Assembly: GCA_026415215.1 (NCBI GenBank)
Contig: JAOAHN010000084.1
Coordinates: 50,270-114,269, forward strand
Direction: 5' to 3'
Source of the DNA: Candidatus Hydrogenedentota bacterium
GTDB taxonomy: Bacteria > Hydrogenedentota > Hydrogenedentia > Hydrogenedentales > Hydrogenedentaceae
Length of the DNA: 64,000 nt
In this document: positions 1-8,798 of the stretch, piece after piece
Position numbering within the stretch: the first letter of the stretch is position 1
Layout: each line of letters begins with the position of its first letter
Program-made: the position numbers and the translations under genes
Notes under the pieces: model-generated
Told to the model about the DNA's origin: nothing
Database searches by the model: none
The model's input: the letters and a program-made list of their open reading frames with translations, nothing else

Positions 1-92
1 TGTATGCTTGGTTCATTTTAATATCCTTCATTAGTTTTTAGATTTGAGAAGAGAAATATTTTGAAAATAATAATAAATTTTATTGCTACAAT

Positions 93-122
93 TTGACAAA
101 TCAAAAATATTTGTTTTAATAT
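93..122 (+). promoter_or_regulatory. putative sigma-70-type promoter of the acyl-CoA-binding protein gene
   Basis: TTGACA (93-98) and TAATAT (117-122) are separated by 18 bases, about 50 bases before the chosen start codon. The surrounding DNA is very AT-rich, so a chance match is possible. Confidence 0.45.
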
Positions 123-173
123 CTTATTGTATACTTAATGGTAAGTAAAACTCGAAACTTAGGAGAATCAAAT

Positions 174-449
174 ATGTCAGAGGACTTAAAAGCAAAATTT
201 GAAAGGGCAGCGAAAGAAGTAACTCAGCTTTCTGAAGCTCCGGATAATCAAACCAAATTGAGGCTCTATGCTCTTTACAAGCAGGCTACTGAAGGCGATT
301 GTGCAGGACCTCGACCAGGTCTGTTCGACATGGTAGGTAAGGTTAAGTATGATGCTTGGAAAGCCCTCGAGGGCACACCTAAAGAACAAGCGATGCAGAT
401 GTATATTGACTTAGTAGAGGAGTTAAAAGCGAAAGACTCCCAAAAATAA
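174..449 (+). CDS. acyl-CoA-binding protein (ACBP)
   Basis: A 91-residue protein that should bind medium- and long-chain acyl-CoA esters in the cytoplasm, buffering or carrying them. The whole chain is one ACBP domain: the signature YKQATEGDCAGPRPG at about residues 35-49 is followed by KVKYDAWKALEG at 56-67. These segments include the Tyr and Lys positions that hold the CoA moiety in the family. The ORF track starts at 138, but AGGAGA at 161-166 is well placed for the ATG at 174 and the conserved domain begins there. The gene stands alone and converges on the pyruvate phosphate dikinase gene across a strong hairpin. ACBP is common in eukaryotes and patchy in bacteria; the residues seen make the family call secure, but the physiological partner is unknown. 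Confidence 0.93.
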   Translation: MSEDLKAKFERAAKEVTQLSEAPDNQTKLRLYALYKQATEGDCAGPRPGLFDMVGKVKYDAWKALEGTPKEQAMQMYIDLVEELKAKDSQK

Positions 450-493
450 TGTACTTAATGTTAATTTTGAATTTTTGCTATACTGAATAAAGA

Positions 494-530
494 AGCCCGC
501 TTTCAAAGGTATGAAAGCGGGCTAATATTA
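494..530. terminator. bidirectional intrinsic terminator between ACBP and ppdK
   Basis: AGCCCGCTTTC (494-504) and GAAAGCGGGCT (513-523) form a perfect 11-bp GC-rich stem with an 8-base loop. An AT-rich, T-containing tail follows on the plus strand, and on the minus strand the stem is followed by TCTTTATT. It sits between convergent genes and can serve both. Confidence 0.88.
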
Positions 531-547
531 TTTTTGCAAAGAGAGGA

Positions 548-3346
548 TTATTTCTTTGATTTTTTAGAAGCGGTTTTGGATTTGGCTGAGAATTTTGGAC
601 GAGGATTCTCAATTGCAGCTTGAGATGCTGCGAATTTTGCGATAGGCACTCTATATGGGCTACAGCTTACATAGTCGAGTCCTATTTTGTGACAGAATTT
701 TACAGACGAAGGCTCGCCTCCAAGTTCACCCCAAATACCACACTTAAGAGTTGGACGAGTAGCTCTGCCTTTTTCAACCGCCATCTTAACAAGTTGTCCA
801 ACGCCCTCTTGGTCTAATACCTCGAATGGGTCATGAGGTAAGATCTTGTTCTCAAGGTAGTAAGGTAAAAAGCTTCCAACATCGTCTCTCGAGAAGCCAT
901 AGGTCATCTGGGTGAGGTCGTTTGTTCCGAAGCTAAAGAACTCTGCTGTCTCTGCAATTTGGTCTCCAGTTAGAGCGGCACGTGGCACTTCTATCATTGT
1001 GCCCACAAGGTAATTTATTTTTACCTTTTCTTGTTCTATTACTTCTTTAGCTACTTTGTGGATTATTTCTACTTGATTGTCAAGTTCAGATTTAGTACCC
1101 ACTAATGGCACCATTATTTCAGGGAGTACTTTCACTTTTTGTTTTATTAAAGTTGCAGCAGCTTCAAAAATTGCTCTTGCTTGCATCTCTGTAATTTCTG
1201 GATATGTTATGCCTAATCTACAGCCTCGATGGCCTAACATTGGATTAAGTTCGTGAAGGTCTTGAACTCGTGCTTTTATTTCTTCTACCTTCACATTGCA
1301 TAGTTTTGCAAGTTTTTCCAGCTCGTCTTGATCTTCGAGTAAAGTTCCCACGAATTCATGTAAAGGTGGGTCTAATAACCTTATAGTTACAGGTTTGCCT
1401 TTCATAACTTTGAATATAGCGATGAAATCTTCTTTTTGGAAAGGTAAGAGTTTCATTACTGCTTTTCTGCGTTCTTCCTTATTCTTAGCAAGTATCATCT
1501 CTCTCATGTGGATAATTCTTTCAGGTTGGAAGAACATGTGTTCAGTTCTCGCTAATCCGATTCCTTCTGCACCAAACTCCAAGGCTTTTGCTGCATCTTC
1601 GGGTCTTTCTGCATTGGTTCGCACACCTATTTGACGGAACTCTTCAGCCCACTTTGTAATTGTAATAAACCACTTGTTCTTCAATGGGTCTGGCGGTATA
1701 ACTGGCAGTTGTCCTAAATATACTTTTCCTTCTGTCCCGTTTAGAGATACCCAGTCGCCTTCGCGTATCACGATAATCTCCTCACTCCCGTCAGGATTTT
1801 GTTTAGCGACCCGGGCTTCTTTCTTCTCAAAATCGATTTGAAGAGCTTTACATCCCACTATGCAACATTTACCCCAGCCCCTTGCTACCAAAGCGGCATG
1901 AGATGTCATTCCTCCTACTGCAGTGAGTATTGCCTCTGCTACATGCATACCGTGAACATCCTCGGGAGAAGTTTCATCTCTTACGAGGATTACTTTTTTA
2001 CCTTCCTTTGCCCATGCTTCCGCATCATCTGCGGTGAATACAACCTGTCCTACTGCTCCTCCCGGTCCCGCGGGCAAGCCTGAGGCAATAGGTTTTGCCT
2101 TTTGTTCTTCTTTGGGATCGAGCATTGGATGAAGAAATTCATCTAATTGGGATGGCTTTACTCTTAAGATAGCAGTTTTCTTATCGATAAGTCTTTCTTT
2201 TAACATCTCTACTGCGATACGGACTGCGGCAATTCCTGTTCTTTTGCCCGTCCGAGTTTGTAGCATGTAGAGTTTGCCCTCCTCAATAGTGAATTCAATA
2301 TCTTGCATGTCTCTGAAATGCTTTTCTAATTTGTTTCTGATAGATACTAACTCTTTATATACTTGGGGCATGTATTCTTCAAGAGAGGGTAGGTTTTTGT
2401 TGTCTTCATTTTTAGAGTATTTGTTTAGCGGGAAAGGAGTTCTAATTCCAGCTACTACATCTTCTCCCTGAGCGTTGATTAACCACTCTCCGTAAAATAC
2501 ATTTTCGCCCGTACTGGGATTTCTCGTGAAGGCAACTCCTGTAGCGGAATGCTCGCCCATGTTTCCAAATACCATGGCTTGCACATTTACTGCGGTACCC
2601 CAATCATCAGGGATTTTTTCTATCCGGCGGTAAGAAACTGCTCTCTTGCCATTCCATGATTGAAAGACTGCTTTAATAGCGCCCCATAGTTGCTCATTAG
2701 GGTCATCGGGAAATTGTTTCCCCAAGTTTTCTCTGACTATTTCCTTAAATAGTTCACAAAGTTTCTTAAGGTCCTCAGCATCAAGTTCGGTATCATACTT
2801 AACACCTTTAGACTTTTTCATTTCATCCATGGCTTTTTCGAGTTTTTTGCGGATGCCATCTTCTTCTTTTGGTGGTTCTATACCTGCCGCTTTTTCCATA
2901 ACTACATCTGAATACATCATTATTAATCTGCGGTAGGAATCATATACGAACCGTTCATTTTTAGTTTTTTCAATGAGTCCAGGTATAGTCTTTGAGCATA
3001 AACCTACATTAAGTACTGTTTCCATCATCCCTGGCATTGACACTCTTGCACCTGAACGGACTGATACAAGAAGAGGGTTCTGTGGGTCCCCAAATTTTCT
3101 ACCCATTATTTTTTCAACTTTTTGAATTGCCTTGGCTACTTCATCTTTAAGAGTTTCAGGAAGTTTTCCTTTGTTTGCATAATAAATGGTACACATCTCC
3201 GTAGATATGGTGAATCCAGCGGGAACGGGGAAGCCTAAGTTAGCCATCTCCGCAAGATTAGCTCCTTTACCGCCAAGGATTTCTTTCATGCTTGCTCTGC
3301 CTTCCGCTTTGCCAGGAGCAAATAAATATACATACTTTTTACTCAT
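548..3346 (-). CDS. ppdK: pyruvate, phosphate dikinase, with catalytic Cys replaced by Trp
   Basis: A 932-residue PPDK, which interconverts pyruvate + ATP + Pi and PEP + AMP + PPi in central carbon metabolism. It has an N-terminal ATP-grasp part (GGKGANLAEM at about 25-34; VSVRSGARVSMPGMM near 94-108). The swivelling phosphohistidine domain has GGMTSHAALVARG with the carrier His at 483. The C-terminal TIM barrel has RLLDPPLHEF near 656-665, NPMLGHRGCRLG near 701-712 and FGTNDLTQMTYGFSRDD near 806-822. The length is slightly above the usual 870-900 because of a Lys/Ser-rich tail. The odd point is the motif normally read GICGEHGG, which contains the general acid Cys831 of the Clostridium symbiosum enzyme. 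Here it is GIWGELGG, with Trp at 872 and Leu where the His usually sits. AGGAGA lies 9 bases before the ATG. The family assignment is firm; normal activity is not guaranteed. Confidence 0.95.
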   Translation of the reverse strand: MSKKYVYLFAPGKAEGRASMKEILGGKGANLAEMANLGFPVPAGFTISTEMCTIYYANKGKLPETLKDEVAKAIQKVEKIMGRKFGDPQNPLLVSVRSGARVSMPGMMETVLNVGLCSKTIPGLIEKTKNERFVYDSYRRLIMMYSDVVMEKAAGIEPPKEEDGIRKKLEKAMDEMKKSKGVKYDTELDAEDLKKLCELFKEIVRENLGKQFPDDPNEQLWGAIKAVFQSWNGKRAVSYRRIEKIPDDWGTAVNVQAMVFGNMGEHSATGVAFTRNPSTGENVFYGEWLINAQGEDVVAGIRTPFPLNKYSKNEDNKNLPSLEEYMPQVYKELVSIRNKLEKHFRDMQDIEFTIEEGKLYMLQTRTGKRTGIAAVRIAVEMLKERLIDKKTAILRVKPSQLDEFLHPMLDPKEEQKAKPIASGLPAGPGGAVGQVVFTADDAEAWAKEGKKVILVRDETSPEDVHGMHVAEAILTAVGGMTSHAALVARGWGKCCIVGCKALQIDFEKKEARVAKQNPDGSEEIIVIREGDWVSLNGTEGKVYLGQLPVIPPDPLKNKWFITITKWAEEFRQIGVRTNAERPEDAAKALEFGAEGIGLARTEHMFFQPERIIHMREMILAKNKEERRKAVMKLLPFQKEDFIAIFKVMKGKPVTIRLLDPPLHEFVGTLLEDQDELEKLAKLCNVKVEEIKARVQDLHELNPMLGHRGCRLGITYPEITEMQARAIFEAAATLIKQKVKVLPEIMVPLVGTKSELDNQVEIIHKVAKEVIEQEKVKINYLVGTMIEVPRAALTGDQIAETAEFFSFGTNDLTQMTYGFSRDDVGSFLPYYLENKILPHDPFEVLDQEGVGQLVKMAVEKGRATRPTLKCGIWGELGGEPSSVKFCHKIGLDYVSCSPYRVPIAKFAASQAAIENPRPKFSAKSKTASKKSKK

Positions 3347-3454
3347 AACTGTAATTCTCCTAAATGAGTTTATTATTGTTATTTATTGAATTTATATTTT
3401 TTATAGATTGATGAAACCCCCTCTGTAGGTTAAAGAGTAGGGAATTAGTATGGT

Positions 3455-3484
3455 ATTATATTCAATCAGTTCTAACTTTATCAA
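3455..3484 (-). promoter_or_regulatory. putative ppdK promoter
   Basis: Read on the minus strand, TTGATA (3484-3479) and TATAAT (3460-3455) are separated by 18 bases. This would leave a leader of roughly 100 bases before the ppdK ATG at 3346. Its position in the divergent gap fits; no transcript data support it. Confidence 0.45.
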
Positions 3485-3519
3485 GTAATATTTACTTAAA
3501 AATTAAAGGGGAATTAAAA

Positions 3520-4971
3520 TTGTCCTTATTGAGAAATATTTATACTAATAGAGCGGTTAGATTTGTTTCTGTTTTTATATTTGTAGTGGTCTCTTTGTTA
3601 ACTGCATATAGGTATCTGATGAACACGTATCTTAATGATGTATATCTGTATTCACTTGCGAAATCCACTGCGTGGGTATTGTCAATAATCGGTGATAAAG
3701 TGGAATTGGAAGGGAGCGTTGTGGATAGTCCTAAGGAGGTTCGAGCGTGGCTTTCGGCATGGGCGAGAGGGGCTGATAAACCTAATGAGGACGATTTTAA
3801 GAGAGTGAGCGATAGTCCCCTTACTCCTTGGGAACAGTGGAGCTACCGGTCACAAAGGGCGAGGAAGCATCATCTACAAACAAAGTTAGGTCCTCGCGTG
3901 TCTTTTACTCTTAAATATGGTCTCTATCAAAGAATAAGTTTATTAGAAAACGAAATAGAGAGAGTTAAGGCCTCGAATTTATCAGATGTAGAAAAGGCGA
4001 GCATAATAGCAAAGTATAATACTCAACTTGTTGAGCTACAGAGTAGGTACCAAGAAGTTGTAAAGGATCCTAAAGCCAAATCTGAGGCAATAGGCAAAGT
4101 TTTCCCATTTGTGATAATCTCAGAGTGTGGAGCTGTAGAAATAATGGCTATTTTTCTGGCTGGGGTGATAGCATTTCCCACTACCTTTGGAAGAAAACTT
4201 TTGGGTGCAGTAGTAGGTATTCCACTAATGTATATAGTTAATGTTTTCCGACTTTCATTTTTAGGAGTGGTTGGTGCTCTTACTGCTGGAGGGATGTGGT
4301 TTGAGTTTTTACATTACTATGTGTGGCAAGCGGTCTACATTGTGTTTGTAGTAGCGGTATGGTTAGCATGGATTGAGTTTATAGTTTTCGGAGTGACAGA
4401 GGAAGGTAGTGTGTGGGAAAGAGTGAAGAAGTTTTTCTCATCAAGAGCAGTTATGCCACTTTTTCGGACGGTTTGGTTTTGTGTTAAATTTTTAATTGTG
4501 GTGATTCCTCTTGTTTGTTTGTGGTGGAGTTTGATCCCAGTATACGGGTGGCTATTAGTTCAGATTTCAGGTTGGATATTAAAATATGTTATGAGTGTAC
4601 CGATTTTAGCAGGGGGAATTAGAAGTGAGGGTTTTCTCAATACTGCCTCTACAATTTACTTTGTAATTGAGGGGTATGAATTTGAAAAGGCGTCTCCAAT
4701 TGCGCTTCTGGTAACTAATTTACCGCCTTTTATATCTTTAATGTTCATTACTAAGATGAAGTTAAGAACCAAATTAATAAGAAGCTTGATTGGTACTGGA
4801 ATTATAACATTGGGACACATTTTATTTATAGTGATAGTTCTAAAATATCAAGAGGTGCTGAAGGAATATAGTGAACTTCCTATTGCGGTTATACAGTTCT
4901 ATTTGACAATGCCTTTTATGCTTTGGATTACTATGGTTTTTAGAGAACTTTTCCCAGGAAGAAATGTTTAG
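3520..4971 (+). CDS. exosortase/archaeosortase-family membrane protein
   Basis: A 483-residue polytopic membrane protein. Exosortases are membrane transpeptidase-like enzymes that recognise C-terminal sorting signals (PEP-CTERM and relatives). The family triad can be placed: Cys203 in SECGAVE, Arg244 in NVFRLSFLG and His265 in FLHYYVWQ, each next to a hydrophobic segment. An N-terminal transmembrane helix (about 13-34) is followed by a hydrophilic, partly coiled stretch of about 150 residues (45-195) that ordinary exosortases lack before the Cys. After the core, a further 200 residues hold several more membrane segments, including a LVTNLPPFISL...GHILFIVIVL part. The start is TTG at 3520, with AAAGGGGAA 6-7 bases upstream. 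No gene in the window shows a clear PEP-CTERM-like tail, so its substrate is unknown. The family call rests on motif spacing, not a search. Confidence 0.72.
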   Translation: MSLLRNIYTNRAVRFVSVFIFVVVSLLTAYRYLMNTYLNDVYLYSLAKSTAWVLSIIGDKVELEGSVVDSPKEVRAWLSAWARGADKPNEDDFKRVSDSPLTPWEQWSYRSQRARKHHLQTKLGPRVSFTLKYGLYQRISLLENEIERVKASNLSDVEKASIIAKYNTQLVELQSRYQEVVKDPKAKSEAIGKVFPFVIISECGAVEIMAIFLAGVIAFPTTFGRKLLGAVVGIPLMYIVNVFRLSFLGVVGALTAGGMWFEFLHYYVWQAVYIVFVVAVWLAWIEFIVFGVTEEGSVWERVKKFFSSRAVMPLFRTVWFCVKFLIVVIPLVCLWWSLIPVYGWLLVQISGWILKYVMSVPILAGGIRSEGFLNTASTIYFVIEGYEFEKASPIALLVTNLPPFISLMFITKMKLRTKLIRSLIGTGIITLGHILFIVIVLKYQEVLKEYSELPIAVIQFYLTMPFMLWITMVFRELFPGRNV

Positions 4972-5111
4972 GTTGATTGTAAGAGGCCAATGATTATGGA
5001 ATGATTAGTAAGATTACTTGAGCAGGGCAGATGTTTGCTCTTCGAAGTAGGAGAAAGAACTGTGGTATTCTTTACTTTGGTGTTGAAAAATTGTCGGAGG
5101 AGTAAGATTAT

Positions 5112-5417
5112 ATGTCCCAAGAGAAGAAGATAACGATTGAGGAAATTTATCACATAGCAGAATTAGCTAATTTATATCTCACGGAGGAGAAAGCCAAAGC
5201 TCTTGCGGTAGATCTGTCTGAAATTCTTGAATATGTGGAAAAGTTGAAGGAATTGAACACAGATGGTATTGAGCCTATGATGCATGCGGTTCCACTTCAA
5301 AATGTTTTTAGAGAAGATAAAGTAAAAGAGGGCATATTTCGGGAGGATGCCTTTAGATGTGCTCCTTTGCATGATGGGGAATATTTTCTTGTTCCAAGGA
5401 TATTGGAGGTAGATTGA
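5112..5417 (+). CDS. gatC: Asp-tRNA(Asn)/Glu-tRNA(Gln) amidotransferase subunit C
   Basis: A 101-residue GatC, the small belt-like subunit that stabilises the GatA-GatB amidotransferase. That complex converts misacylated Glu-tRNA(Gln) and/or Asp-tRNA(Asn) to the correct Gln/Asn species. Visible signatures are IAELANLYLTEEKAKALAVDLSEILEYVEKL at about residues 14-44, GIEPMMHAVPLQNVFREDKV at about 51-70, and the C-terminal FLVPRILEV. GGAGGAG lies 9 bases before the ATG. The stop codon overlaps the gatA start region, and the order gatC-gatA-gatB is a normal bacterial operon. Confidence 0.97.
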   Translation: MSQEKKITIEEIYHIAELANLYLTEEKAKALAVDLSEILEYVEKLKELNTDGIEPMMHAVPLQNVFREDKVKEGIFREDAFRCAPLHDGEYFLVPRILEVD

Positions 5418-5419
5418 AT

Positions 5420-6892
5420 ATGAGTAAAGGTTGGTGGCAGAAATCTGCAAAAGAAATAGTTGAGAGCGTAAAGAAAAAAGAAGTTTCGCCAGTCGAAATA
5501 GTTGAAGATTTTCTTGGAAGACTGTATGAAGTGGATAAGAAATTAGATGCGTTTACTCAAATATGGGAAGGCTATGCTATTCAGAAGGCGAGAGAATTAG
5601 AGGATAAGATAGTTAAGGGGGAAAGTTTAGGCAAGTTAGCCGGAGTGCCTGTTTCTATAAAAGAAGTTATATGTACGAGAGAAGGTTTTACAACTTGTGC
5701 GTCTAAAATCCTTGCAGGGTACAGAAGTCCCTTTGATGCCACGGTTATAGAAAAGATGAGACAAGAAGATGCAGTATTCATTGGCAAGGTTAATATGGAT
5801 GAATTCGCTATGGGTTCTTCAACCGAAAATAGCGGATTGAAGCTTACAAGGAATCCTTGGAATTTGGAATGTGTTCCTGGCGGATCAAGTGGAGGATCTG
5901 CTTCTGCTGTAGCAGGAAGGGAATGTGTTATATCTTTGGGAAGTGATACGGGAGGGTCAATAAGACAACCTGCATCTTTTTGTGGTTGTGTAGGTTTAAA
6001 ACCTACATACGGAAGAGTATCGCGCTATGGTTTAGTTGCTTTTGCCTCTTCTTTGGACCAGATAGGACCTCTTGCGAATAGTGTATATGACTGTGCCTTA
6101 GCATTTGAGGTAATCGCAGGTAAGGATCCAAAAGATTCCACATCTGTGGATTTACCTCTGGGAGATATTTTAATTCAATTAGAGAGTCTAAAAGACTTAG
6201 AGGGGATTAGAGTGGGACTACCCAAGGAATATTTTTCTGGTGGGTTGAATGAAGAAGTAAAAAAGTTGGTTTTTAATGTGGTAGAAGTTCTGAAGAGGCA
6301 GGGATCTGAGGTTGTTGAGATATCTTTACCTCACACTGAATATGCGGTGGCTACTTATTATATTATCTGCACTGCTGAAGCGAGTGCGAATTTGGCAAGG
6401 TTCGATGGGGTGAGATATGGATTTAGACACCCTGAAGTTGAAGATGTGATAGAGATGTATAAGAAATCTAGGAGTGAGGGTTTCGGTCCTGAAGTTCAAA
6501 GAAGGATATTATTGGGCACTTATGTATTATCAAGCGGATATTACGATGCTTATTATTTGAAGGCACAAAAGGTAAGAAGACTTATTACGAAGGACTTTGA
6601 AGAGGCGTTTAAGGTATGTGATATTATAGTTACACCTACATCCCCGACACCTGCTTTCAGGTTCGGAGAAAAAACAAAAAATCCGCTCGAGATGTATCTT
6701 AGTGACATATATACCATCTCTGTTAATTTGTCTGCTTTGCCTGCCATCTCCGTTCCTTGTGGTTTTACAAAAGATGGCTTACCTATTGGAGTGCAATTCA
6801 TAGGCAAACATTTTGACGAGGTTACTTTATTGAAAGTGGCTCATTCATACGAAATAAATAGGGGTTTCAATGTAGGAGTGCCACCTGTATAG
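5420..6892 (+). CDS. gatA: Asp-tRNA(Asn)/Glu-tRNA(Gln) amidotransferase subunit A
   Basis: A 490-residue amidase-signature enzyme. It releases ammonia from Gln or Asn and passes it to GatB for tRNA-bound Glu/Asp amidation. The Ser-cisSer-Lys machinery is visible: Lys81 in VPVSIKEVICT, the cis-Ser in CVPGGSSGGSAS (about 151-162) and the nucleophile Ser180 in GSDTGGSIRQP. The conserved GCVGLKPTYGRVSRYG follows. The ORF track begins at a TTG at 5414, but GGAGG at 5405-5409 is too close to it and better spaced for the ATG at 5420. The gene nearly touches gatC, indicating translational coupling. Confidence 0.97.
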   Translation: MSKGWWQKSAKEIVESVKKKEVSPVEIVEDFLGRLYEVDKKLDAFTQIWEGYAIQKARELEDKIVKGESLGKLAGVPVSIKEVICTREGFTTCASKILAGYRSPFDATVIEKMRQEDAVFIGKVNMDEFAMGSSTENSGLKLTRNPWNLECVPGGSSGGSASAVAGRECVISLGSDTGGSIRQPASFCGCVGLKPTYGRVSRYGLVAFASSLDQIGPLANSVYDCALAFEVIAGKDPKDSTSVDLPLGDILIQLESLKDLEGIRVGLPKEYFSGGLNEEVKKLVFNVVEVLKRQGSEVVEISLPHTEYAVATYYIICTAEASANLARFDGVRYGFRHPEVEDVIEMYKKSRSEGFGPEVQRRILLGTYVLSSGYYDAYYLKAQKVRRLITKDFEEAFKVCDIIVTPTSPTPAFRFGEKTKNPLEMYLSDIYTISVNLSALPAISVPCGFTKDGLPIGVQFIGKHFDEVTLLKVAHSYEINRGFNVGVPPV

Positions 6893-6914
6893 TAGAATTT
6901 GTGAGGAAGTTAAT

Positions 6915-8348
6915 ATGGAGTATGAAGCTGTAATTGGAATGGAAGTGCATGTTGAGATAAATACTCAATCAAAGGCGTTTTGCTCTTGTAGCACTAATTT
7001 TCATGCAGAACCGAACACACAGGTTTGTCCTGTATGTTTAGGTATGCCGGGAGTCCTACCAGTTCTTAATAAAGAATTTGTAAATAAGGCGATAATGGTA
7101 GGGTTGGCTCTTAATTGTGGAATAGCGGAATGGTCGAAGATGGATAGGAAAAATTACTTCTATCCTGACCTTCCCAAAAATTATCAAATAAGTCAATATG
7201 ATTTGCCCTTGTGTAGAGAAGGTTATTTGGATATAGAAGTTGGTGAAGGAAGTAAGAGGATAAGGATAATAAGGGCTCATTTAGAGGAAGATACAGCGAG
7301 AAATACCCACGGGTTAGGTGGTGGGTATAGTGGAGTGGACTTTAATAGAAGTGGTGTACCACTATTGGAAATTGTCACATATCCTGATTTGAACTCTTCT
7401 GAAGAAGTTTTTGTATTCCTGAATGAGTTGAAACTGCTCCTTGAATATCTCGAAGTTAGTGATTGTAATATGGAAGAAGGTTCGCTTCGTGCTGAAGCAA
7501 ATGTGAGCGTGAGACCGAAAGGTTCCACCAAGCTTGGAGTGAAGACAGAGATTAAAAATGTGGCTTCTTTCAGTGGTGTGGTGAAGGCTATAGATTATGA
7601 AGTTAGGAGACAAATAGAAGTTATTGAATCTGGCGGGGTGGTAGTCCAGGAAACGAGAGGATGGGATCCAGATAGGGGTATTACTTTTTCTCAGAGGCAG
7701 AAGGAGTCTGCACATGATTACAGATATTTTCCGGAACCTGACTTAGTGCCAATAGCAGTTACAGAGGATTGGAAAGCGGAAATCAAAGCGAGAATGCCAG
7801 AATTGCCTCAATTAAGAAGAAAGCGTTTTCAATCTCAGTATGGTTTGTCAGAGTATGATTCAAGAGTACTTACATCCGCGCGGGCTATGGCTGATTATTA
7901 TGAGGATGTAGTGGGGTATGGAATAGATCCGAAGCAAGCGGCGAATTGGGTTCAGGTTGAGCTTCAATCAGTTCTTGCTTATGAAAATATTGGGATTAAA
8001 GACTCTCCTGTTAAGCCCTGTGATTTGGCAGAGCTTATTAGTTTAGTGAGGGATAATATAATAAGTGGTAAAATTGCAAAGGAAGTTTTAAGAAAAATGT
8101 TTGCATACAGAAAGAGGGCTTCGGATATTATAAAAGAAGAGGGTTTGGTCCAAATATCTGATGACGATTACATAAGAGGCATAGTAAAGGATATATTGCA
8201 AACAAATATTAACCAGGTCGAACAATATAAAGCAGGGAAAACAAAAGTATTCGGATTTTTTGTAGGACAGATTATGCAAAGAACGCAGGGAAAGGCCAAT
8301 CCGAAGTTAGTTAATGAAATTTTGAAAGAGGAATTGGAGAAATTATAG
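6915..8348 (+). CDS. gatB: Asp-tRNA(Asn)/Glu-tRNA(Gln) amidotransferase subunit B
   Basis: A 477-residue GatB, the subunit that binds the misacylated tRNA and activates the Glu/Asp side chain with ATP before amidation. The N-terminal cradle begins YEAVIGMEVHVEINTQSKAFCSC. Its Cys residues (CSCS..., CPVCLGMPGVLPVLN) match the zinc-binding part of the family. The RAHLEEDTARNTH and DFNRSGVPLLEIVT blocks follow. The last ~150 residues are the helical YqeY-like tail (QIMQRTQGKANPKLVNEIL near the end). A GTGAGGAAG ribosome-binding region precedes the ATG. It is third in gatCAB and is followed 16 bases later by rsfS. The presence of gatCAB implies indirect synthesis of Gln- and/or Asn-tRNA here. Confidence 0.97.
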   Translation: MEYEAVIGMEVHVEINTQSKAFCSCSTNFHAEPNTQVCPVCLGMPGVLPVLNKEFVNKAIMVGLALNCGIAEWSKMDRKNYFYPDLPKNYQISQYDLPLCREGYLDIEVGEGSKRIRIIRAHLEEDTARNTHGLGGGYSGVDFNRSGVPLLEIVTYPDLNSSEEVFVFLNELKLLLEYLEVSDCNMEEGSLRAEANVSVRPKGSTKLGVKTEIKNVASFSGVVKAIDYEVRRQIEVIESGGVVVQETRGWDPDRGITFSQRQKESAHDYRYFPEPDLVPIAVTEDWKAEIKARMPELPQLRRKRFQSQYGLSEYDSRVLTSARAMADYYEDVVGYGIDPKQAANWVQVELQSVLAYENIGIKDSPVKPCDLAELISLVRDNIISGKIAKEVLRKMFAYRKRASDIIKEEGLVQISDDDYIRGIVKDILQTNINQVEQYKAGKTKVFGFFVGQIMQRTQGKANPKLVNEILKEELEKL

Positions 8349-8364
8349 AGAGGAGGTAATCCTT

Positions 8365-8787
8365 GTGAGGAAGAAAGCTTCGGCAGTTAGCCAAACGAGA
8401 AAAAAGAGGAGGAGACTCTCCTCACTGAGTATAGTGAAGACAATAGTAAAAGTAGCTTTCGAAAAGAAGGCTAAGGATATAAAAGCATATAATCTGGAAG
8501 GATTAACCTTAATTGCTGATTGTTTTGTTTTATGTACAGTGATGAGTGAACCTCAGCAAAAAGCCGTGTTTAACGCGGTTTATGAAGAGTTAAAGGAAAA
8601 GGGTATAGTGCCAGTATCCACGGAGGGGGCATTTCAAGATAACTGGATGGTGATGGATTATGGAGCAGTGGTGTTTCATATATTTAGGGCGAAGGCTCGT
8701 GAATATTATGATTTAGATGGTATGTGGGGTGATGCTCCGCTTATAAGTTTGAAATTAGAGGAAGATAAAAGGGAGAATAGTGAGTGA
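8365..8787 (+). CDS. rsfS: ribosomal silencing factor RsfS
   Basis: A 140-residue RsfS/DUF143 protein. RsfS binds L14 on the large ribosomal subunit and blocks subunit joining when nutrients are short. The domain spans about residues 25-135, with DIKAYNLEGLTLIADCFVLCT and the family hallmark DNWMVMDYGAVVFHIFRAKAREYYDLDGMWGDAP. The first ~22 residues are a very basic extension (RKKASAVSQTRKKRRR) that is longer than usual. Start is GTG at 8365, preceded by a near-perfect AGGAGG. Spacing suggests it is cotranscribed with gatB and the following kinase gene. Confidence 0.94.
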   Translation: MRKKASAVSQTRKKRRRLSSLSIVKTIVKVAFEKKAKDIKAYNLEGLTLIADCFVLCTVMSEPQQKAVFNAVYEELKEKGIVPVSTEGAFQDNWMVMDYGAVVFHIFRAKAREYYDLDGMWGDAPLISLKLEEDKRENSE

Positions 8788-8798
8788 GGTGTTAAACT

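Noticed and set aside
5031-5105. A 24-codon ORF before gatC ending within its ribosome-binding site
   Set aside because: No good ribosome-binding site and no sign of a Glu/Gln/Asn-rich leader peptide; the overlap with the gatC leader is likely chance.
7362-7715. 117-aa minus-strand ORF inside gatB
   Set aside because: A shadow of the conserved gatB frame with no ribosome-binding site or domain.
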